NCBI RefSeq assembly: GCF_018080005.1
Contig: NZ_CP073015.1
Location: 558,001 to 622,000, forward strand
DNA from: Flavobacterium sp. CS20
Lineage (GTDB): Bacteria > Bacteroidota > Bacteroidia > Flavobacteriales > Flavobacteriaceae
Direction of reading: 5' to 3'
DNA: 64,000 nucleotides
Part shown: piece by piece, positions 8,654-17,083 of the stretch
Position numbering within the stretch: the first letter of the stretch is position 1
Layout: the number at the start of each line of letters is the position of its first letter
Made by a program: the position numbers and the translations under genes
The notes under the pieces: model-generated
Database searches by the model: none
What the model saw: the letters and a program-made list of their open reading frames with translations, nothing else
Told to the model about the DNA's origin: nothing

Positions 8654-8968
8654 ATGTATAAAGAATTAGAACAAGATAATCTTGCAGAAGAATTAAATGA
8701 CAATGAAACTGTTGTTGTTCAATACGCTGCAACTTGGTGTGGAAACTGCAGATTGATGAAGCCGAAATTTAAAAAATTAGCCTCAGAAAATGAAGACATT
8801 CCATTCATTTTAGTTGATGCTGAAAAATTTCCAGAATCAAGAAAGCTTGCTAATGTCAATAATTTACCAACATTTGCAACATTTAAGCATGGTAAATTTG
8901 TCAATCAAGTGCAGACCAATAAATTTGAATCTTTAAAAGACTTAGTCAATGAAGTTACCAATAATTAA
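8654..8968 (+). CDS. Thioredoxin-family protein
   Basis: A 104-residue thioredoxin-fold protein without a signal peptide. The redox motif is WCGNC (Cys29, Cys32) instead of WCGPC, and the cis-proline is seen in NNLPTFATF. The changed middle residue alters redox potential in known variants. Its neighbours are a peroxiredoxin upstream and a DUF6952 gene whose start overlaps its 3' end by 20 bases. A role in recycling the peroxiredoxin is the natural inference. The name thioredoxin is safe; being the main cellular thioredoxin is not. Confidence 0.85.
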   Translation: MYKELEQDNLAEELNDNETVVVQYAATWCGNCRLMKPKFKKLASENEDIPFILVDAEKFPESRKLANVNNLPTFATFKHGKFVNQVQTNKFESLKDLVNEVTNN

Positions 8969-9197
8969 ACATTTACAGAAAAACAACTCTGTTGAAAAAC
9001 TCCAGCATACTATGGATGTCTTAGAATCGTTTACAGAACACCGTTCTGTTAAAGAAGAAGAAATGGATGTTGTAGGCGAGTTGATTACCAATATTGCTGG
9101 TGCTATTGAAATGGACAAACTTGTTCAAAGTGGAATGTCTGAAAAAGATCTGACCAACGCCTTTTCAAAACGAGTTCTCGGCTCTATTGATCAGTAA
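8949..9197 (+). CDS. DUF6952 family small protein
   Basis: An 82-residue soluble protein of unknown function, recognised from its start MKLPIIKHL and end RVLGSIDQ. These are the conserved edges of a flavobacterial family that recurs next to peroxiredoxin and thioredoxin genes. It is predicted helical and acidic, has no Cys and no signal peptide. Its ATG lies inside the thioredoxin gene in another frame, so the two are translationally coupled. Function is probably linked to peroxide or thiol homeostasis by context only. Confidence 0.75.
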   Translation: MKLPIIKHLQKNNSVEKLQHTMDVLESFTEHRSVKEEEMDVVGELITNIAGAIEMDKLVQSGMSEKDLTNAFSKRVLGSIDQ

Positions 9198-9247
9198 TTC
9201 AGGTTATTGCAATTAGCAATTAACTTTTAGAAATAACGGATTAGGCG

Positions 9248-9285
9248 AAAAGACTTTGTCATTATGATAAAGTCTTTCTCTTTTT
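9248..9285 (+). terminator. Terminator after the peroxiredoxin-thioredoxin-DUF6952 cluster
   Basis: AAAGACTTT and AAAGTCTTT pair as a 9-bp stem, with an inner TCAT/ATGA stem, and are followed by CTCTTTTT. It ends the operon before the divergent decarboxylase promoter region. Confidence 0.75.
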
Positions 9286-9351
9286 ATCAAATTATAACTT
9301 TCATAGGTAAAGTAAATCTTAATCTAACATCCTTTTTCTTAGAAGTATGGC

Positions 9352-9359
9352 TAAATTTG
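9352..9359 (+). promoter_or_regulatory. -7 promoter element TAAATTTG for the group II decarboxylase
   Basis: An exact TAnnTTTG match 20 bases before the decarboxylase ATG. No clear -33 TTG is present. Confidence 0.5.
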
Positions 9360-9379
9360 CAATTCTAAAATAATCTATA

Positions 9380-10768
9380 ATGAAAAGTATGCATGCGGTA
9401 GATATCGATTTAGTTGAAATGACGCTTGATATCATGAAATATGCCGTTAATAGAATATCAAATACCAATCCCGAATTAGGCTCACCCAAAAAAGAAGAAC
9501 TGCTCGACAAACTTGTCGGTAAGACCATTACCGAAGATGGTATTGGTGGAGAAAAAGCTTTTCAATTGTTTAAAGATATTTTGGTCAAAGCTACAGTTCC
9601 AGTCGATCATCCAAGGCATTTGGCTTTTGTGCCAGCAGCACCAACTCGGGCCGCTATTTTATTTGATTTGGTCACCTCGGCTTCAAGCATCCATGGTGCA
9701 TATTGGATGACTGGTGCAGGCGGTATTTATTGCGAAAATCAAGCTATGAAATGGTTAGTTTCACTTACAGGTTTGCCCGATACATCTTTTGGCGTTTTTA
9801 CAAGTGGTGGTATCTTTGCTAATCTATCTGCTATGATTGTCGCTCGAGAATATTGGAGAAGTTTAAACGAGAATAACAAAGCTTATAAAGCACTGCTGAT
9901 TACATCATCAGGAGCACATTCTTCCATTAAATCTATGGCTAATGTTATAGACGCTGATATCATCATAGTTGATGACGATGAAGACGGCAGACTTTCAGGT
10001 GATTTGTTAAATAAAAAAATTAAGAGTTTAAGTCAAATAGATCGCAAACGTTTATTTGCAGTTATTGCAACTGGAGGTACAACCAATGCAGGAATTATAG
10101 ATGAACTCGATACCATTGCAGAGGTTTGCGAAAAAGAAAATTTATGGTTTCACGTCGATGCGGCATATGGTGGTGGAGCTTTGGCGGCATCGTCTGTTCG
10201 TCATTTGTTTAATGGGATAGAAAAAGCAGACAGTATCACTATTGATCCTCATAAGTGGTTGTTTTCACCTTATGATTGTGGAGCTGTAATTTATAAAAAC
10301 TTAGAACACGCTAAAAATGCACATTCTCAAAAAGGTGCCTATCTTGATATTTTTAAAGATGAAGGCGCTCAAGGTTTTAATCCTGCTGACTATCAAATTC
10401 AGTTGACGCGAAGACTTCGTGGTTTGCCACTTTGGTTTTCATTAGCCACTCATGGCACAAAACGATATCAAGCGACTATCGAAAGAGGTTTAGAGTTGGC
10501 TCAATTTGCGACCAAAACCATTGATGATATGTCTCATGTCAATTTGGTAAGACCACCAGGTTTGTCTTGTGTCTTGTTTGAACGAAAAAATTGGTCAGAC
10601 GAAGATTATAAAAACTGGACTTATACCAATCAAAAAAAAGGCTTTGCACTCGTAACACCAACTAAATGGACAATCAATGCACAAAGCCAAACTGTTTCAA
10701 GGTTTTGTTTTATCAATCCTGACACTACCGAAGATGATGTGGTTAAGATTTTAGAAACGATGAAATAA
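9380..10768 (+). CDS. Group II PLP-dependent amino-acid decarboxylase
   Basis: A 462-residue pyridoxal-phosphate enzyme of the aromatic-L-amino-acid/glutamate/tyrosine decarboxylase group. The cofactor lysine is Lys292 in DPHKWLFSPYDCGA; HVDAAYGGGAL supplies the Asp that pairs with the pyridine nitrogen. FTSGGIFANLSAM is the phosphate-binding region. Substrate cannot be read from the motifs; aromatic amino acids are as likely as others. It is a single-gene unit with its own -7 element, convergent with the DUF2452 gene. Confidence 0.85.
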   Translation: MKSMHAVDIDLVEMTLDIMKYAVNRISNTNPELGSPKKEELLDKLVGKTITEDGIGGEKAFQLFKDILVKATVPVDHPRHLAFVPAAPTRAAILFDLVTSASSIHGAYWMTGAGGIYCENQAMKWLVSLTGLPDTSFGVFTSGGIFANLSAMIVAREYWRSLNENNKAYKALLITSSGAHSSIKSMANVIDADIIIVDDDEDGRLSGDLLNKKIKSLSQIDRKRLFAVIATGGTTNAGIIDELDTIAEVCEKENLWFHVDAAYGGGALAASSVRHLFNGIEKADSITIDPHKWLFSPYDCGAVIYKNLEHAKNAHSQKGAYLDIFKDEGAQGFNPADYQIQLTRRLRGLPLWFSLATHGTKRYQATIERGLELAQFATKTIDDMSHVNLVRPPGLSCVLFERKNWSDEDYKNWTYTNQKKGFALVTPTKWTINAQSQTVSRFCFINPDTTEDDVVKILETMK

Positions 10769-10783
10769 TTTTTTTTTAAAAAA

Positions 10784-11188
10784 TCAATTATCAACCCGTT
10801 CCCAGACTTTATCGTCGTTGAGTTTAAAGCTTCCTTTATGTTTAAACGAACATTCGTCGGGTTGGATGATAGATAAAAAACTTTGATTATTGTCTTTGAC
10901 ATAAAGATGATAAACTTGACCTACAATAGGTTCAAAACTGAACTCTGCGTTGTAAATTAGCTTATTGTATTCATATTGTTGCATCAAATCTTCATAAGCC
11001 GATTTGAGTTTGTCATATTTCGTTTTGATTTGATGGTTAGCTTTATGAATATTGGTTTTTTTCCAACCTGTCAAATCATTTGATGTGATTTTTGGAGCTG
11101 AGGCATTGGTGGCATAAGGTAATAAACCAGCATCGTATTTATCTTTTTCTTCATTATAAACAACTTGATCTGGTTTTTTGTCAGGCAT
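10784..11188 (-). CDS. DUF2452 family protein
   Basis: A 134-residue soluble protein without signal peptide, assigned to DUF2452 from its pattern: an N-terminal LLPYATNASAPKI segment, a central helical stretch (about residues 55-75) and a C-terminal half with QVYHLYVKDN and SIIQPDEC. The family is of unknown function. A TAAATTTG promoter element lies 11 bases upstream. It converges on the decarboxylase with 15 bases between stops and no clear terminator. Some databases attach a GTP-binding label to this family; no GTPase motif is visible here. Confidence 0.7.
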   Translation of the reverse strand: MPDKKPDQVVYNEEKDKYDAGLLPYATNASAPKITSNDLTGWKKTNIHKANHQIKTKYDKLKSAYEDLMQQYEYNKLIYNAEFSFEPIVGQVYHLYVKDNNQSFLSIIQPDECSFKHKGSFKLNDDKVWERVDN

Positions 11189-11199
11189 AATTTTTATAT

Positions 11200-11207
11200 C
11201 AAATTTA
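11200..11207 (-). promoter_or_regulatory. -7 promoter element TAAATTTG for the DUF2452 gene
   Basis: An exact TAnnTTTG match on the minus strand, 11 bases before the ATG, which would give a very short leader. Confidence 0.5.
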
Positions 11208-11319
11208 AAACAATAGTTATTAAAGATGTTATAGATATGATATCGAATATTATTTCATTCAAAATGGTATAATATAGAATTTTAATGTTTTTAGTGATTA
11301 CAGAGTTGGTTTTATAGTT

Positions 11320-13503
11320 TTAATTAGCAACCTCACTTATAAATTTAATTCTGTATAATCTCATTTCATCTTCTTCATATTCACCATCAAATTCTTCAAT
11401 AGCATCATTAATACTATCGGTTTCGGCTTCTAAGAAATATTCATGGATTTCTTCTTGTTGATCTTCATCAAGTATTTCATCAATCCAGTAAGATATGTTA
11501 AGTTTAGTACCGCTATAGACAATGGCTTCCATCTCTTTAATCAACTCATTCATTTCCATACCTTTTGAACTTGCAATATCGACTAATGGTAGTTTGCGAT
11601 CTACATTTTGAATGATATAAAGTTTGTTTGCACTATTGGCTCCAGTAGATTTAACCACCAAATCATCGGGTCTTATAATGTCATTATCTTCAACATATCT
11701 TTGGATTAAGTCTATAAATTTTCGTCCAAATTTTCTGGCTTTACTTTCACCTACACCATGTATATAACTCAGTTCTTCCAGATTGATAGGATATTTTAAA
11801 GCCATGTCCTCTAAAGATGGATCTTGAAAAATCACAAATGGTGGAACATCTTTTTGCTTAGCTACTTTTTTTCGTAAATCTTTGAGCATTTTGAGCAATT
11901 TTGGGTCACTTCCACCACTAATGTTGGTATTTACTGCAGATTTGTCATCAGAATAATCGTGGTCTTCAGCCATCATAAATGACTCTGGTTGCTTTAAGAA
12001 TGCTTCGCCTTTTTCTGTTAATTTGATAACGCCGTAACTTTCAATTTCTTTATGTAAGTAGCCATTAACAAGCACTTGCCTAATCAATGCTTTCCAAAAT
12101 TCTTTTGATTTGTCTTTCCCTTGACCAAATATATCAGTTTCATCAGTTTTGTGAGATTTAATGAGAGCGTTTGATTCGCCTGATAGTATATTCACTAATT
12201 CTTTCATTTTATAAAGCTGTCCTGTTTCTTTGACGGTTTTAATTAACAAGGCAACTTCGTCTTTAGCTTCAATCGTTTTTTTAGGATATCTTACATTATC
12301 ATCCATATCACCGCCTTCACCTGTTTCATTATCAAATTCTTCTCCAAAATAGTGCAAAATAAACTTACGCCTAGATATGGGTGATTCTGCAAAAGCAACG
12401 ACATCTTGAAGTAAAGCATAGCCTATTTCTTGCTCGGCTAAAGGCTTATTGCTCATAAATTTTTCAAGCTTTTCAATGTCTTTATAACTGTAGTATGCTA
12501 AACAATGACCTTCGCCGCCATCACGACCAGCACGACCCGTTTCTTGATAATAACTTTCTATACTTTTAGGAATATCGTTGTGAATCACAAAACGCACATC
12601 AGGCTTATCAATACCCATACCAAACGCAATAGTGGCAACAACCACATCAATGTCTTCCATTAGAAACATATCTTGGTGTTTAGATCGTGTTTTGGCGTCA
12701 AGTCCAGCATGATAAGGTACAGCTTTCACGCCATTGACTTGCAAAGTTTGAGCCAATTGACTGACACGTTTTCGGCTTAAACAATATATTATTCCACTTT
12801 TACCTTCATTTTGTTTGACAAATTTAATGATATCGCTATCGACATTTGCGGTTTTGTGTCTGATTTCATAATATAGATTTGGTCTATTAAACGATGCTTT
12901 AAACACATTGGCATCTGTCATTCTTAAGTTTTTAAGAATATCTTCTTGAACTTTTGGTGTTGCAGTTGCCGTTAAACCTATGATCGTTATATCATCACCA
13001 ATACGATTTAATATTTTCTTGATATTTCTGTATTCTGGTCTAAAATCATGACCCCATTCCGAAATACAATGAGCTTCATCAATTGCTAAGAATGAAATTT
13101 TTTGAGTTTTCAAAAAATCGACATATTCATCTTTGGTTAAAGACTCAGGTGCGACATATAGCAATTTAGTATGTCCATCAGAAATATCTTGTTTGACTTG
13201 CCGGATTTGTGTTTTATTCAAAGATGAATTTAATACATGAGCAACGCTTTCGTTTTCAGAAAGACTTCTCAAAGTATCGACTTGATTTTTCATCAAGGCT
13301 ATCAACGGTGATATCACTATAGCTGTGCCTTCAGAGATTAGTGCTGGCAATTGATAGCACAGAGATTTGCCACCACCTGTAGGCATAATAACAAATGTGT
13401 TTTGATTGTTTAGTATGCTTTTTATAACGCCTTCTTGAAGACCTTTAAATTCTGAAAAACCAAATATTTTTTTTAATTGTTGATGTAATTCTTTTGACTC
13501 CAA
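11320..13503 (-). CDS. recQ: ATP-dependent DNA helicase RecQ
   Basis: A 727-residue superfamily 2 helicase that unwinds DNA 3' to 5' in recombination and repair. Walker A is MPTGGGKS (Lys46), the DEAH box is at residues 142-145, and FGMGIDKPDVRFV and QETGRAGRDG are helicase motifs V and VI. A winged-helix region and a C-terminal HRDC-like domain follow, then an acidic tail. In the usual zinc-binding position the sequence reads SRRKFILHYFGEEF with none of the four Cys ligands. The start is TTG: the frame is closed by a stop five codons upstream and no nearby ATG fits the family N-terminus. It diverges from kdsD with abutting promoters. Confidence 0.94.
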   Translation of the reverse strand: MESKELHQQLKKIFGFSEFKGLQEGVIKSILNNQNTFVIMPTGGGKSLCYQLPALISEGTAIVISPLIALMKNQVDTLRSLSENESVAHVLNSSLNKTQIRQVKQDISDGHTKLLYVAPESLTKDEYVDFLKTQKISFLAIDEAHCISEWGHDFRPEYRNIKKILNRIGDDITIIGLTATATPKVQEDILKNLRMTDANVFKASFNRPNLYYEIRHKTANVDSDIIKFVKQNEGKSGIIYCLSRKRVSQLAQTLQVNGVKAVPYHAGLDAKTRSKHQDMFLMEDIDVVVATIAFGMGIDKPDVRFVIHNDIPKSIESYYQETGRAGRDGGEGHCLAYYSYKDIEKLEKFMSNKPLAEQEIGYALLQDVVAFAESPISRRKFILHYFGEEFDNETGEGGDMDDNVRYPKKTIEAKDEVALLIKTVKETGQLYKMKELVNILSGESNALIKSHKTDETDIFGQGKDKSKEFWKALIRQVLVNGYLHKEIESYGVIKLTEKGEAFLKQPESFMMAEDHDYSDDKSAVNTNISGGSDPKLLKMLKDLRKKVAKQKDVPPFVIFQDPSLEDMALKYPINLEELSYIHGVGESKARKFGRKFIDLIQRYVEDNDIIRPDDLVVKSTGANSANKLYIIQNVDRKLPLVDIASSKGMEMNELIKEMEAIVYSGTKLNISYWIDEILDEDQQEEIHEYFLEAETDSINDAIEEFDGEYEEDEMRLYRIKFISEVAN

Positions 13504-13520
13504 TTTATTTTTGTTTTACT

Positions 13521-13528
13521 TACATTTG
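13521..13528 (+). promoter_or_regulatory. -7 promoter element TACATTTG for the kdsD operon
   Basis: An exact TAnnTTTG match on the plus strand, 51 bases before the kdsD start. It abuts the minus-strand element of recQ. Confidence 0.5.
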
Positions 13529-13536
13529 CAAACCTA
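13529..13536 (-). promoter_or_regulatory. -7 promoter element TAGGTTTG for recQ
   Basis: An exact TAnnTTTG match on the minus strand, 25 bases before the recQ TTG start. It directly adjoins the divergent kdsD element. Confidence 0.5.
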
Positions 13537-13579
13537 AATATACGCAATATTTTAAAGTCTGCAAGTCAATTATAAAATT

Positions 13580-14542
13580 ATGGATTTTTCTCAAATAAAA
13601 AATTTCGCAACCGACAGCATCAAAATGCAGGCAGAAGCTATTGATAACTTAAACCATTATATTGATAAGGACTTTGAAGAAGTTGTCAAGCTTATAATAA
13701 AATCTAAAGGACGTGTTGTTATTACTGGTATTGGCAAGAGTGCCATCATTGCACAAAAGATTGTTGCTACAATGAACTCAACTGGCACGCCCGCTGTTTT
13801 TATGCATCTTGCTGATGCTATTCACGGTGACTTAGGGACTATTTTAAAAAATGATATTGTGATTTGCATTTCAAAAAGTGGTAACACGCCAGAGATAAAA
13901 GTGCTTGTTCCTTTAATTAAAAATTTTAAAAATAAATTAATAGGCTTAACTGGAAATTCAAATTCTTATCTAGCACAACATTCTGATTATACTCTACTCA
14001 CTCCTGTAAAACAAGAAGCTTGCCCCAACAATTTAGCACCGACTACAAGCACAACTGCTCAATTGGTGATGGGTGATGCTTTAGCGGTAACTTTAGTTAT
14101 GCTTAAAGGTTTCTCAAAAAAAGATTTTGCAAAATATCATCCTGGTGGTGCTTTGGGTAAAGCTTTATATCTCAGAGTGAGCGATATTACAGAAGATAAT
14201 CTAAAACCACAAGTACAACCTGATACGCTGATGAAAGATGTAATCATTGAAATTTCTAAAAATATGCTTGGTGTAACGCCTGTATTGGATAAAGGAAAAA
14301 TCGTTGGCATTATTACTGATGGAGATTTAAGGCGTATGCTTGCTGATCATGATGATATAAAACACTTGAAAGCTGAAGATATTATGAGTCAAAACCCTAA
14401 AACAATTAAAAATGATGCAATGGCTATAGATGCTCTTGAGGTTTTAGAAAACAACAATATCACACAACTTATTGCAGAACAAAACGGTGAATATAAAGGC
14501 ATTGTACATTTACACAATTTAATTAAAGAAGGCATTATTTAA
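13580..14542 (+). CDS. kdsD: D-arabinose 5-phosphate isomerase (KpsF/GutQ family)
   Basis: A 320-residue cytoplasmic isomerase converting ribulose 5-phosphate to arabinose 5-phosphate, the first step to Kdo for lipopolysaccharide. An N-terminal SIS sugar-phosphate domain (about residues 35-165) shows VVITGIGKSAIIAQK and ICISKSGNTPEIK. Two CBS repeats follow (about residues 205-320), with GIITDGDLRRML in the first. It heads a run with tatC, a CMD protein, a membrane protein and lptB, all overlapping or within four bases. The shared LPS theme with lptB supports the assignment. Confidence 0.92.
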   Translation: MDFSQIKNFATDSIKMQAEAIDNLNHYIDKDFEEVVKLIIKSKGRVVITGIGKSAIIAQKIVATMNSTGTPAVFMHLADAIHGDLGTILKNDIVICISKSGNTPEIKVLVPLIKNFKNKLIGLTGNSNSYLAQHSDYTLLTPVKQEACPNNLAPTTSTTAQLVMGDALAVTLVMLKGFSKKDFAKYHPGGALGKALYLRVSDITEDNLKPQVQPDTLMKDVIIEISKNMLGVTPVLDKGKIVGIITDGDLRRMLADHDDIKHLKAEDIMSQNPKTIKNDAMAIDALEVLENNNITQLIAEQNGEYKGIVHLHNLIKEGII

Positions 14543-15363
14543 TGGCAAAATCAATAAATAAAAATGAGATGTCTTTTTTAGACCATCTTGAAGACTTAAG
14601 ATGGCATATCATAAGAGCATTATTAGCAGTTGTGATTTGTGCTATTGTTGCTTTTATGTTTAAAGGTTTTATTTTTGATGTTATTTTATTAGGACCTAAA
14701 CATTCTACTTTTCCTACTTATGAAATTTTGTGCAACCTCTCAAAAAAAATAGCCTTAGACCAAAGTTTTTGTTTTGAAGAATTACCTTTTAGAATACAAA
14801 GTAGAAAAGTAGCGGCACAATTTAGTGCACATATGTGGACATCAATAACGGCGGGTTTTATTGTGGCATTTCCTTATATTATTTATCAACTTTGGTCTTT
14901 CATTTCTCCAGGTCTATACACCAAAGAAAAGCAAAGTGCCAAATGGTTTATATTTATTACTTCGTTTTTGTTTTTCTTAGGGGTTTTATTTGGTTATTAT
15001 GTCATTTCTCCTTTATCTATTCGCTTTTTAGGAAGTTATCAAGTAAGTTCAGAAGTTTTTAACGACTTTGATTTAGATAGTTATATCGGATTAGTAAAAA
15101 CATCGGCTTTAGCTTCGGGACTTATGTTTGAACTACCTATAATTATTTATTTTTTAGCCAAATGGGGCTTGGTAACCCCCGATTTTTTAAAAACAAATAG
15201 AAAATATGCTTTGGTACTTATATTAATAGTTTCAGCTATCATTACGCCACCAGACATTGCTAGTCAATTTATTGTCTCTATACCTGTTGTAGTTTTGTAT
15301 GAAATTAGTATTATAATTACAAAATTTATTTATAAAAAAGAACTTAAAAAAGAGATAAAATGA
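14542..15363 (+). CDS. tatC: Twin-arginine translocase subunit TatC
   Basis: A 273-residue inner-membrane protein, the receptor of the Tat pathway for folded proteins. MSFLDHLEDLRWHIIRAL is the TatC N-terminal signature, and FPYIIYQLWSFISPGLY is the conserved second-helix region. Six membrane segments are visible. An insert of about 45 residues (around 50-95) lengthens the first periplasmic loop. The start shares one base with the kdsD stop (TAATG) and the stop overlaps the next start (ATGA). TatA/B genes are not in this window. Confidence 0.93.
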   Translation: MAKSINKNEMSFLDHLEDLRWHIIRALLAVVICAIVAFMFKGFIFDVILLGPKHSTFPTYEILCNLSKKIALDQSFCFEELPFRIQSRKVAAQFSAHMWTSITAGFIVAFPYIIYQLWSFISPGLYTKEKQSAKWFIFITSFLFFLGVLFGYYVISPLSIRFLGSYQVSSEVFNDFDLDSYIGLVKTSALASGLMFELPIIIYFLAKWGLVTPDFLKTNRKYALVLILIVSAIITPPDIASQFIVSIPVVVLYEISIIITKFIYKKELKKEIK

Positions 15364-15716
15364 TAGATAAAGTTGACGAATTTGAAGCCTATAGGGCAAA
15401 AATGAATAACAAGCTCATCAAAGAGAATAACAAAGTCATCAAACGAATTTTTAATTTAGATACAAATTCATTTGCTGAAGGAAGTTTAGACAAAAAAACT
15501 AAAGAACTCTTAGGATTAGTCGCCTCATTAGTGTTGAGATGTGACGACTGCGTAAAATATCATTTAGAATCTTCCTACAAATCAGGTTGGAGTCGTAGCC
15601 AAGTAATGGAAGCTCTAAGCATCAGTACCTTGGTTGGCGGAACAATTGTTATTCCTCATCTAAGAAGAGCTCACGAATTTTGGGAAGCCATTGAAGAAAA
15701 ATATCAAAATCAATAA
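15360..15716 (+). CDS. Carboxymuconolactone decarboxylase family protein (AhpD-like)
   Basis: A 118-residue CMD-fold protein. The CxxC pair is Cys61-Cys64 in RCDDCVKYHLE, with the downstream His typical of AhpD-type proton relay/disulfide chemistry. GGTIVIPHLRRA is a further conserved stretch. Family members are small helical oxidoreductases or decarboxylases; the CxxC favours a redox role. It overlaps tatC by four bases and lies in the kdsD-lptB cluster, whose gene order gives no direct clue to substrate. Confidence 0.85.
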   Translation: MIDKVDEFEAYRAKMNNKLIKENNKVIKRIFNLDTNSFAEGSLDKKTKELLGLVASLVLRCDDCVKYHLESSYKSGWSRSQVMEALSISTLVGGTIVIPHLRRAHEFWEAIEEKYQNQ

Positions 15717-15719
15717 ATT

Positions 15720-16325
15720 ATGAAATCATTAATCAAAGCTTTTATCAGACTGGTGGCGTATGCCGCATTATTTTTTTTGTGCACACTACCTATTGAAGCA
15801 GATTTTTCAATAGGGCAATCCAACGAATCGAATGCCATTGAATTTGCTCAGGAAAGTATATTGTTCATCACTGTTTTAATTGGCTTTATATCCTTAGCTT
15901 ATACTTCAAAATATAAAGTTTTTATGGCTGTTTTAAGTTTGTTTATAAGCTTGCATTTAATTCGTGAATTTGACGCTTGGTTTGATGCTCAATTTCCAAG
16001 TTTAGGTTGGTTTCCTTTTGTTGTGATATTAGGTGTGATTATGCTGATTATTCTTATTAAAAATTTTAAATCTTTTGCAAATCAAATGAAATCACTCAGC
16101 AACACTCTTGGTTTTGGAATACTGTTGATTTCGCTTGCTAATCTTCATGTTTTTACTCGACTTTATGGTAAACCATCTAATTGGGACAGCATTATGGGAA
16201 ATAATTATTTGTACAGTGTAGAACGTGCTTCGGAAGAAAGTGTTGAGTTAATCGCCTATATGATGATTCTTATTGCTGTTGTTGAATTATTTATATTTGT
16301 AAAGCAAGATAAAATTTCCAATTGA
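15720..16325 (+). CDS. Six-helix membrane protein of unknown function
   Basis: I do not recognise this 201-residue protein. Six hydrophobic segments are visible at about residues 7-25, 47-63, 67-85, 95-113, 130-150 and 174-194, so it is an integral membrane protein. Conserved-looking polar residues include IREFDAWFD between helices 3 and 4 and [11 protein letters not shown] before helix 6. It starts three bases after the CMD gene and its stop shares one base with the lptB start (TGATG). Position inside the LPS/Tat cluster suggests an envelope role, which is inference only. Confidence 0.75.
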   Translation: MKSLIKAFIRLVAYAALFFLCTLPIEADFSIGQSNESNAIEFAQESILFITVLIGFISLAYTSKYKVFMAVLSLFISLHLIREFDAWFDAQFPSLGWFPFVVILGVIMLIILIKNFKSFANQMKSLSNTLGFGILLISLANLHVFTRLYGKPSNWDSIMGNNYLYSVERASEESVELIAYMMILIAVVELFIFVKQDKISN

Positions 16326-17083
16326 TGACAGAATCTAAAACAATAAAACTTCGTGCAGAAAAACTTATTAAAACCTACAGTGGCAAACGCGTTGTAAAGG
16401 AAGTGTCTCTTGAAGTTAATCAAGGTGAAATTGTTGGTTTACTCGGACCTAATGGAGCAGGAAAAACCACGACGTTTTATATGATAGTTGGTATCATAAA
16501 ACCCAATAGCGGTCAAATATTTCTTGAAGGTCAAAATATCACCAAATTTCCTATGTATAAAAGAGCTCAAAACGGTATTGGCTATTTAGCCCAAGAAGCT
16601 TCTGTGTTTAGAAAACTCAGCGTAGAAGACAATATTAAAAGTGTCTTAGAATTAAAAAAACTCAACAAAAAAGAACGCAACGAAAAAACTGAAAAACTCC
16701 TTGAAGAGTTTGGCTTAACGCACATCAGAAAAAACCGTGGCGACTTATTGTCTGGTGGAGAACGACGACGAACAGAAATTGCTCGAGCATTGGCAACAGA
16801 CCCAAATTTTATCTTACTCGACGAACCCTTTGCTGGTGTTGACCCTATTGCAGTTGAAGATATTCAAAAAATTGTGGCTCAACTTAAACATCGCAATATC
16901 GGGATTTTAATTACTGACCACAATGTTCAAGAAACTCTTGCCATTACTGATAGAACTTATTTGATGTTTCAAGGAGGCATCTTAAAACACGGTAAACCCG
17001 AAGAATTGGCTGAAGATGAAATGGTCAGAAAAGTCTATCTTGGTCAGAATTTTGAATTGCGAAAGAAGAAACTTTTTGACTAA
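16325..17083 (+). CDS. lptB: LPS export ABC transporter ATP-binding protein LptB
   Basis: A 252-residue cytoplasmic ATPase that powers extraction of lipopolysaccharide from the inner membrane with LptF and LptG. Walker A is GPNGAGKTT (Lys47), the signature is [16 protein letters not shown], Walker B is [13 protein letters not shown] and the switch His is in [10 protein letters not shown]. The GERRR variant of the signature is typical of LptB. I use the ATG overlapping the previous stop rather than the TTG one codon upstream. An LptF/G-family permease is encoded 5 kb away on the other strand. Confidence 0.93.
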   Translation: MTESKTIKLRAEKLIKTYSGKRVVKEVSLEVNQGEIVGLLGPNGAGKTTTFYMIVGIIKPNSGQIFLEGQNITKFPMYKRAQNGIGYLAQEASVFRKLSVEDNIKSVLELKKLNKKERNEKTEKLLEEFGLTHIRKNRGDLLSGGERRRTEIARALATDPNFILLDEPFAGVDPIAVEDIQKIVAQLKHRNIGILITDHNVQETLAITDRTYLMFQGGILKHGKPEELAEDEMVRKVYLGQNFELRKKKLFD

